From positions 1 to 42,072 of IMG/VR virus record IMGVR_UViG_3300028399_000012: 42,072 nucleotides of DNA. One strand, 5' to 3'. Numbering within the stretch: the first letter of the stretch is position 1; each line of letters begins with the position of its first letter. Of the stretch, positions 38,681 through 42,072 are shown one piece after another. The stretch is from a virus. Below the pieces are notes generated by a model that was given only the letters and a program-made list of their open reading frames with translations, was not told where the DNA came from and did no database searches. The position numbers were made by a program, and so were the translations under genes.

Positions 38681-39253
38681 ATGACTCCGAAAACCGTGTG
38701 GTGTGTTGTCTACGGCAATTATTCTCCACGTGAAGTGGACAGCATTTGGGCTACCAAAGATGATGCACTTGCAAGAGCTGATGAACTCCGTAAAGAAACT
38801 GGGGACGACAATTGGGATATAGAGATGTGGAGAATTCAAGATTATGGAATGACCTACAAGAATGAGAAAGTTCTGGCAAAAGATTATTCGCATGTTCCAA
38901 AGCCAAAACCCAGGTTATGGAAATGTACACGGTGCGGGGGACGGATACATCAGAGTGATAGTTCTATGTGGGAAATTTCCCTTGATTTGAGGCTTTCTTA
39001 TAGTTACCATCCAGAAGATATTATCCATTCAATTCCAAGAGACGGCTTCCGGAGAGATTACAATATATTTAAACGATATGGCAGAGTCACTTATAAGGAG
39101 ATAAAATTCTCTTACGACCTGTCTAAAGAATGGAAAGAAGAAGACTATCTAATTTGCCGGCACTGCCAGGGAGAGCTTGTAAAAGTTTTAGGAGAATTCT
39201 TCACAAGAATCAGCGACGAAGAGTATGAAAAATTAAAAATGATTAATCAATAA
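38681..39253 (+). CDS. Zinc-binding protein with N-terminal small phage domain
   Basis: The start is at 38681 (MTPKTVW). The 190 residues start with VWCVVYGNYSPREVDSIWATKDDALARADEL in two parts, a pattern common in short phage proteins, then CTRCGGRI (about 85) and CRHCQGEL (about 163), two halves of a zinc site. Function unknown. Confidence 0.55.
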   Translation: MTPKTVWCVVYGNYSPREVDSIWATKDDALARADELRKETGDDNWDIEMWRIQDYGMTYKNEKVLAKDYSHVPKPKPRLWKCTRCGGRIHQSDSSMWEISLDLRLSYSYHPEDIIHSIPRDGFRRDYNIFKRYGRVTYKEIKFSYDLSKEWKEEDYLICRHCQGELVKVLGEFFTRISDEEYEKLKMINQ

Positions 39254-39269
39254 TGGCATCAAGAACAAG

Positions 39270-39716
39270 ATGAAGCTCGATTATACGAAATGGAAGAGAG
39301 ACATAAGCCTGGATTCCGTAGCCCGTGCTCTATATAAAGCTCATAATGAAGTAAGAAAACTCCAATTAAGAAAGCATAAATACCCTGAACCTTTCCACGA
39401 CGTTGGTTGCGGCTTTATTTACCCGTTAGCTGATTTGAACAGTCTGTTCCAGAAAGATCAAAAGAGATTTTTTGAAATCACTGACAATCCTAAAGGTGTA
39501 TGGTTAAGAAGTAACAAACTGTTTTGCACTCATAATTCGTGCGTTATCTATTTCGGCTGCAAAGATGAGAAAATTAATGATCTTACATATATAAGCAAGG
39601 AACCGATAAGTTTTGCTATAAAACTTATAAAAAAGCTAAAAGAAGAAAGGTTAAGAGAATTAAGCGGAGATAAGGAACTTCTATCAAAATATAGAATCCA
39701 GCGTGATGGGGTGTAG
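39270..39716 (+). CDS. Small protein of unknown function
   Basis: The 148 residues (MKLDYTKWKRDISLDSVAR, later FHDVGCGFIYPLADLNSLF) have a C-terminal basic helix (FAIKLIKKLKEERLREL). No motif is recognised. Its 3' end is duplicated upstream as a remnant (38620-38652). Confidence 0.5.
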   Translation: MKLDYTKWKRDISLDSVARALYKAHNEVRKLQLRKHKYPEPFHDVGCGFIYPLADLNSLFQKDQKRFFEITDNPKGVWLRSNKLFCTHNSCVIYFGCKDEKINDLTYISKEPISFAIKLIKKLKEERLRELSGDKELLSKYRIQRDGV

Positions 39717-39764
39717 AAAGGAAAGAACATCTCGATAACGGAAAATAATAGAAGGAGCTTTATC

Positions 39765-40127
39765 ATGAGTTTAAATGAACGCAGAGCAAAGTTCGTTTAC
39801 GAGGGTGCAAGGTTGCATGCAATCCAGTTAGAATGTCCAGTTATCCCAAAGTCGTGGGAGGAACGTGAAGAAGATTTCAAAGAACAATTTAGAGAATTAA
39901 TATTTGATTTATGCTCTGGTAAAAAGGAATTCCAGGATTTCGAAGAAGCGCACAACTCGTGGATGAGAAAGTATTTTGAAATGGGCTGGATTCATGGTGA
40001 AAAGTATGATCCGGAAAATAGAATACACCCGGATTTAGTGCCATACAATGAGCTTGATCCAAAGGAAAAAGTCAAAGATGAGGTCTTTGTTAGATTAGTT
40101 GAGATCGCGAGAGACTGCATTTGGTAG
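39765..40127 (+). CDS. RyR-domain protein
   Basis: The 120 residues contain the RyR-domain pattern: ARLHAIQL, PVIPKSWEER, then HNSWMRKYFEMGWIHGEKYDPENRIHPDL and VPYNELDPKEKVKDEVF. Such small proteins are common in phages and in Bacteroides, where their ligand may be nucleotide-like. GAAGGAG precedes ATG. Role here unknown. Confidence 0.75.
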   Translation: MSLNERRAKFVYEGARLHAIQLECPVIPKSWEEREEDFKEQFRELIFDLCSGKKEFQDFEEAHNSWMRKYFEMGWIHGEKYDPENRIHPDLVPYNELDPKEKVKDEVFVRLVEIARDCIW

Positions 40128-40311
40128 TCATTACAACAATAGCACCTCAATGACGGAAAATGACAAATGAAAGACAAGACAAATTCCTTATTTTGGGTCA
40201 AGTGTTCATTTGCTGTAAATTGTAAAGTATTAATAAGCCTAAAATAGCCGTTTAGATCACTCGAAATAAGCCAAAGAAATTTTTGTTCTGATGGAAAAGG
40301 GAGATTATAGC

Positions 40312-40608
40312 ATGAGCTATGATGTAAAAATTATAATAAGAATTGAACCAGAGAAAATTGGACGATCTTCAAGGGCAGTATGCATGGTAAGAAAGTTGAA
40401 AGTTGATTTTCCATTGCTAGCTCCTATACAATTGGTTATGACGGATAATAACGGATCTGAAGTTGAGCAAATAAATGTCTACAAACTGAGCTACGATGTC
40501 GACGATAAATCATTCTGCGTTTCGTTTATGTATAGAATAGACGATGATTCTGTAACATTGGAAGAAGAAATAAAACACTGGGAAAAATTTGGCTTCAAAG
40601 AGGTATAA
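40312..40608 (+). CDS. Small protein of unknown function
   Basis: The start is at 40312 (MSYDVKII), 9 nt after GGGAG. The 98 residues are mostly beta strands with an acidic helical end (VTLEEEIKHWEKFGF). No family recognised. The 184-bp gap before it (40128-40311) shows nothing but AT-rich sequence. Confidence 0.5.
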   Translation: MSYDVKIIIRIEPEKIGRSSRAVCMVRKLKVDFPLLAPIQLVMTDNNGSEVEQINVYKLSYDVDDKSFCVSFMYRIDDDSVTLEEEIKHWEKFGFKEV

Positions 40609-40780
40609 GATTCTGGCACAGATACTCTCTATTTAAAGTGCTGATAGAAGATAGATATTATCAAATGAGATGATAGCTGGTCCTTGTATGAGAATATTTA
40701 TAATAAAATTGTTGCAAAATTTTGACAGTTTATATGGTAAAAAAAAGAGAGAAAACGACCGACAGCAAAAGGAGAAAAGT

Positions 40781-40990
40781 ATGATCAGAATTTCAGAACT
40801 TACCAAGAATCACATTGGCAAATGGGTAATCTACAACGACGGATTTAAAGAACCAGAAAGAGGAAGGATCAAAAGCTGGAATGATGAATATATCTTCGTC
40901 GTCTATGATCGCCCTGGAAGAGATATGAATAAGTTCACAGATTATACTGGAGTAGCAACAAAACCAGAAGACTTGAACTTTTATCCGTAA
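40781..40990 (+). CDS. SH3-like small protein
   Basis: The start at 40781 follows AAAGGAG by 7 nt. The 69 residues have the pattern GKWVIYNDGFKEPERGRIKSWNDEYIFVVYD in two pieces, as in small phage proteins with an SH3-like barrel. Possible RNA or protein binding; unproven. Confidence 0.58.
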   Translation: MIRISELTKNHIGKWVIYNDGFKEPERGRIKSWNDEYIFVVYDRPGRDMNKFTDYTGVATKPEDLNFYP

Positions 40991-41031
40991 AAGAGAAAAC
41001 GTCAATTAATCATTTTTGGATGGAGAAAAAG

Positions 41032-41361
41032 ATGACGAAGAAGAATAACGACTGCTATCTTGATAGCAAGTTTAAGCAATGTTGTTGTAATTGCAAATAC
41101 TGGTGGCCTGTGCATTTCCACTGCAAATCCAATGAAGGCAAATCTTTGCGAAATCAGTTGCAATGTGCCTGTTCTATTCAAAAAGGATGGATCTGTGCAC
41201 ACCCAGAATTCAATATTGCCTATTATTTCGATATATCTGAACAACATTCAATCGGATGCGAACTATATGTGCCGAAAGCCGAGAAGATTCTTTGCGAGCA
41301 GCTTGACCACCCGTCATTCGTTGCACAGGGTGAGACTTTACCACCCGAAGATAGCCCGTAA
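41032..41361 (+). CDS. Cys-rich protein
   Basis: The start at 41032 (MTKKNND) follows GGAG by 6 nt. The 109 residues have many cysteines (CCCNCKYWWPVHFHC, CACSIQKGWIC, later GCELYV), suggesting a multi-zinc or disulphide fold. No family was recognised. Confidence 0.5.
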   Translation: MTKKNNDCYLDSKFKQCCCNCKYWWPVHFHCKSNEGKSLRNQLQCACSIQKGWICAHPEFNIAYYFDISEQHSIGCELYVPKAEKILCEQLDHPSFVAQGETLPPEDSP

Positions 41362-41489
41362 TATACAAGCAAACGGCACGGGAAAGAGATCACCGAAAAG
41401 CATCCGCTCCACCTATAGGCGATGAAATTCAGGATAAAAGTGTTACGAAAGTTTAGCAATTTATGTAGTGGAAATTGAATAGAAAAAAC

Positions 41490-41532
41490 GGCTCTCTGTC
41501 TCACAGTATTCCTATATATCCACTTCTTCCAA
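41490..41532. repeat. 43-bp imperfect repeat, copy A
   Basis: About 84% identical to 41988-42030 and containing CTGTCTCACAG then TATTCCTATATATC. Both copies are intergenic, and A lies just before the leader peptide at 41551. It may be a promoter or operator element. Confidence 0.6.
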
Positions 41533-41561
41533 AAGGAAAGGAGGCCAACAATGAAGTGGAT
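41518..41561 (+). promoter_or_regulatory. Stem that partly sequesters a strong ribosome binding site and start codon
   Basis: ATCCACTTC (41518-41526) pairs perfectly with GAAGTGGAT (41553-41561), with TTCC-AAAA-GGAA inside. AGGAGG (41539-41544) is in the loop side and the last G of the ATG is paired. Translation of the small frame at 41551 may thus be regulated. Confidence 0.5.
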
Positions 41562-41580
41562 TTTCTTATATTGGAGCTGA
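41551..41580 (+). CDS. Possible leader peptide (9 residues)
   Basis: ATG 41551, 6-7 nt after AGGAGG, encodes MKWIFLYWS then stop, ahead of the 68-residue gene at 41613. The strong site for so short a frame suggests a leader peptide controlling the following gene. Confidence 0.35.
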   Translation: MKWIFLYWS

Positions 41581-41612
41581 CTTAACGGAAAATTTATGGA
41601 GGACATATCGAG

Positions 41613-41819
41613 GTGCAGTACAGCGTCAAACAGCAAATTCAGGTTGTAGAGTGGGAAATCAAGCGAAGACAAAAAGTCTACCAGCGTCTGGTAGCATCCG
41701 GAAAAATGCGCCAGGTTGAAGCGGATTATCAGATCGGCGTTATGAAGGCCGTTCTCGTTACGCTGAATAGCATGAAAGAGCATATGGACCTGGTAAAAAC
41801 AGACAACCAGAACGAATAA
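41613..41819 (+). CDS. Small helical phage protein (GTG start)
   Basis: The 68 residues read VEWEIKRRQKVYQRLVASGKMRQVEADYQIGVMKAVLVTL in parts, a coiled-coil-like pattern common in small phage proteins. A GGAGG lies about 11 nt before the GTG. Function unknown. Confidence 0.6.
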   Translation: MQYSVKQQIQVVEWEIKRRQKVYQRLVASGKMRQVEADYQIGVMKAVLVTLNSMKEHMDLVKTDNQNE

Positions 41820-41987
41820 ACGGCAAAATCGAGCATTATTAGTACGAGAACTAAACACTTCCAACTCTGCAAATAATCGAATGGATAGCAACTATTGTAA
41901 TCTACTGCATACATATTATAAATACATTTTGATATAATATTACGGAGTTTCAATTTTGTGTCGCTGTTGAAGCTGAACCTAAAAATT

Positions 41988-42030
41988 GGCTTTCTGTGTC
42001 ACAGTATCCCTATATATCTACCTCCCCCAA
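41988..42030. repeat. 43-bp imperfect repeat, copy B
   Basis: The second copy of the element at 41490-41532, with a perfect palindrome CTGTGTCACAG and a conserved TATATATC. It is followed to the window end by C- and G-rich sequence; the gap 41820-42072 has no convincing gene. Confidence 0.6.
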
Positions 42031-42043
42031 GCCTACCCCGGTG

Positions 42044-42063
42044 CCCCCGCCTATAGGGGGGGG
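42044..42063. other. C5/G8 hairpin near right edge
   Basis: CCCCC (42044-42048) and a G-run (42056-42063) flank GCCTATA. It could be a terminator or an assembly break at a homopolymer; the sequence ends shortly after. Confidence 0.25.
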
Positions 42064-42072
42064 TAAAAATTC

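Noticed and set aside
1-42072. CRISPR arrays, insertion sequences or integrase
   Set aside because: No regularly spaced repeats, transposase motifs or recombinase motifs were found while reading both strands.

Overview
This window looks like part of the genome of a tailed phage with podovirus-like virion genes, or a prophage of that kind. It carries a TerL-type terminase, a P22-like portal, a scaffold, an HK97-fold-type major capsid protein, SU10-type adaptors and a beta-propeller (nozzle-like) tail protein. I found no tape-measure or sheath gene, which argues for a short tail. DNA polymerase, helicase, primase, integrase and a recognisable endolysin are also absent, so the window is probably incomplete at both ends. 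Host clues conflict. Seven exported proteins have Sec signal peptides whose predicted cleavage leaves Gln at +1 (the Bacteroidetes 'Q-rule'), pointing to a Bacteroidota/FCB host. However, many genes have strong GGAGG-type ribosome binding sites and sigma70-like TTGACA promoters, which are not typical of classical Bacteroidetes.

Layout, left arm (about 1-25467, all minus strand, so read right to left): terminase large subunit (25467-23773); a separately promoted DNA-binding/TerS-like candidate (23700-22732); a group of small head/packaging genes including a zinc-ribbon protein and an HU-like protein (22352-21147); an exported outer-membrane-like protein (21150-20593); portal (20596-18728); scaffold, capsid and an exported decoration-like protein (18109-15188); adaptors and small head-tail proteins (15102-11550). 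Then follow exported lectin-like and beta-helix proteins (11553-6296), a membrane/lysis-like trio (6278-5140), another exported protein, the large tail protein and tail fibres (4546-1). Many junctions are ATGA, TGATG or TAATG overlaps, indicating translational coupling. Terminator-like hairpins lie at 22516-22545, 18201-18238 and 15141-15171.

Right arm (25517-42072, all plus strand): a compact operon-like run of more than 40 small genes that starts at a promoter sharing its -10 region with the leftward TerL promoter. It opens with a stand-alone OmpR-type winged-helix protein, followed by a cluster of tiny membrane proteins, many small zinc-ribbon proteins, a Rossmann/methyltransferase-like protein, a C5-cytosine DNA methyltransferase, an RlmN/Cfr-like radical SAM enzyme overlapping an NMN-adenylyltransferase-like gene, and a RyR-domain protein. 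Two structured RNAs are embedded: a tRNA-Leu-like gene split by about 170-200 nt (29403-29662) and a tightly packed four-way-junction RNA (34010-34112).

The most unusual points are the series of Sec-exported proteins inside the virion gene cluster, a second protein-like frame inside the methyltransferase gene, the two structured RNAs, a capsid-arm peptide re-used ahead of a frameshifted zinc-ribbon gene, and an exact 99-bp repeat that duplicates a tail-fibre N-terminus at the left edge.
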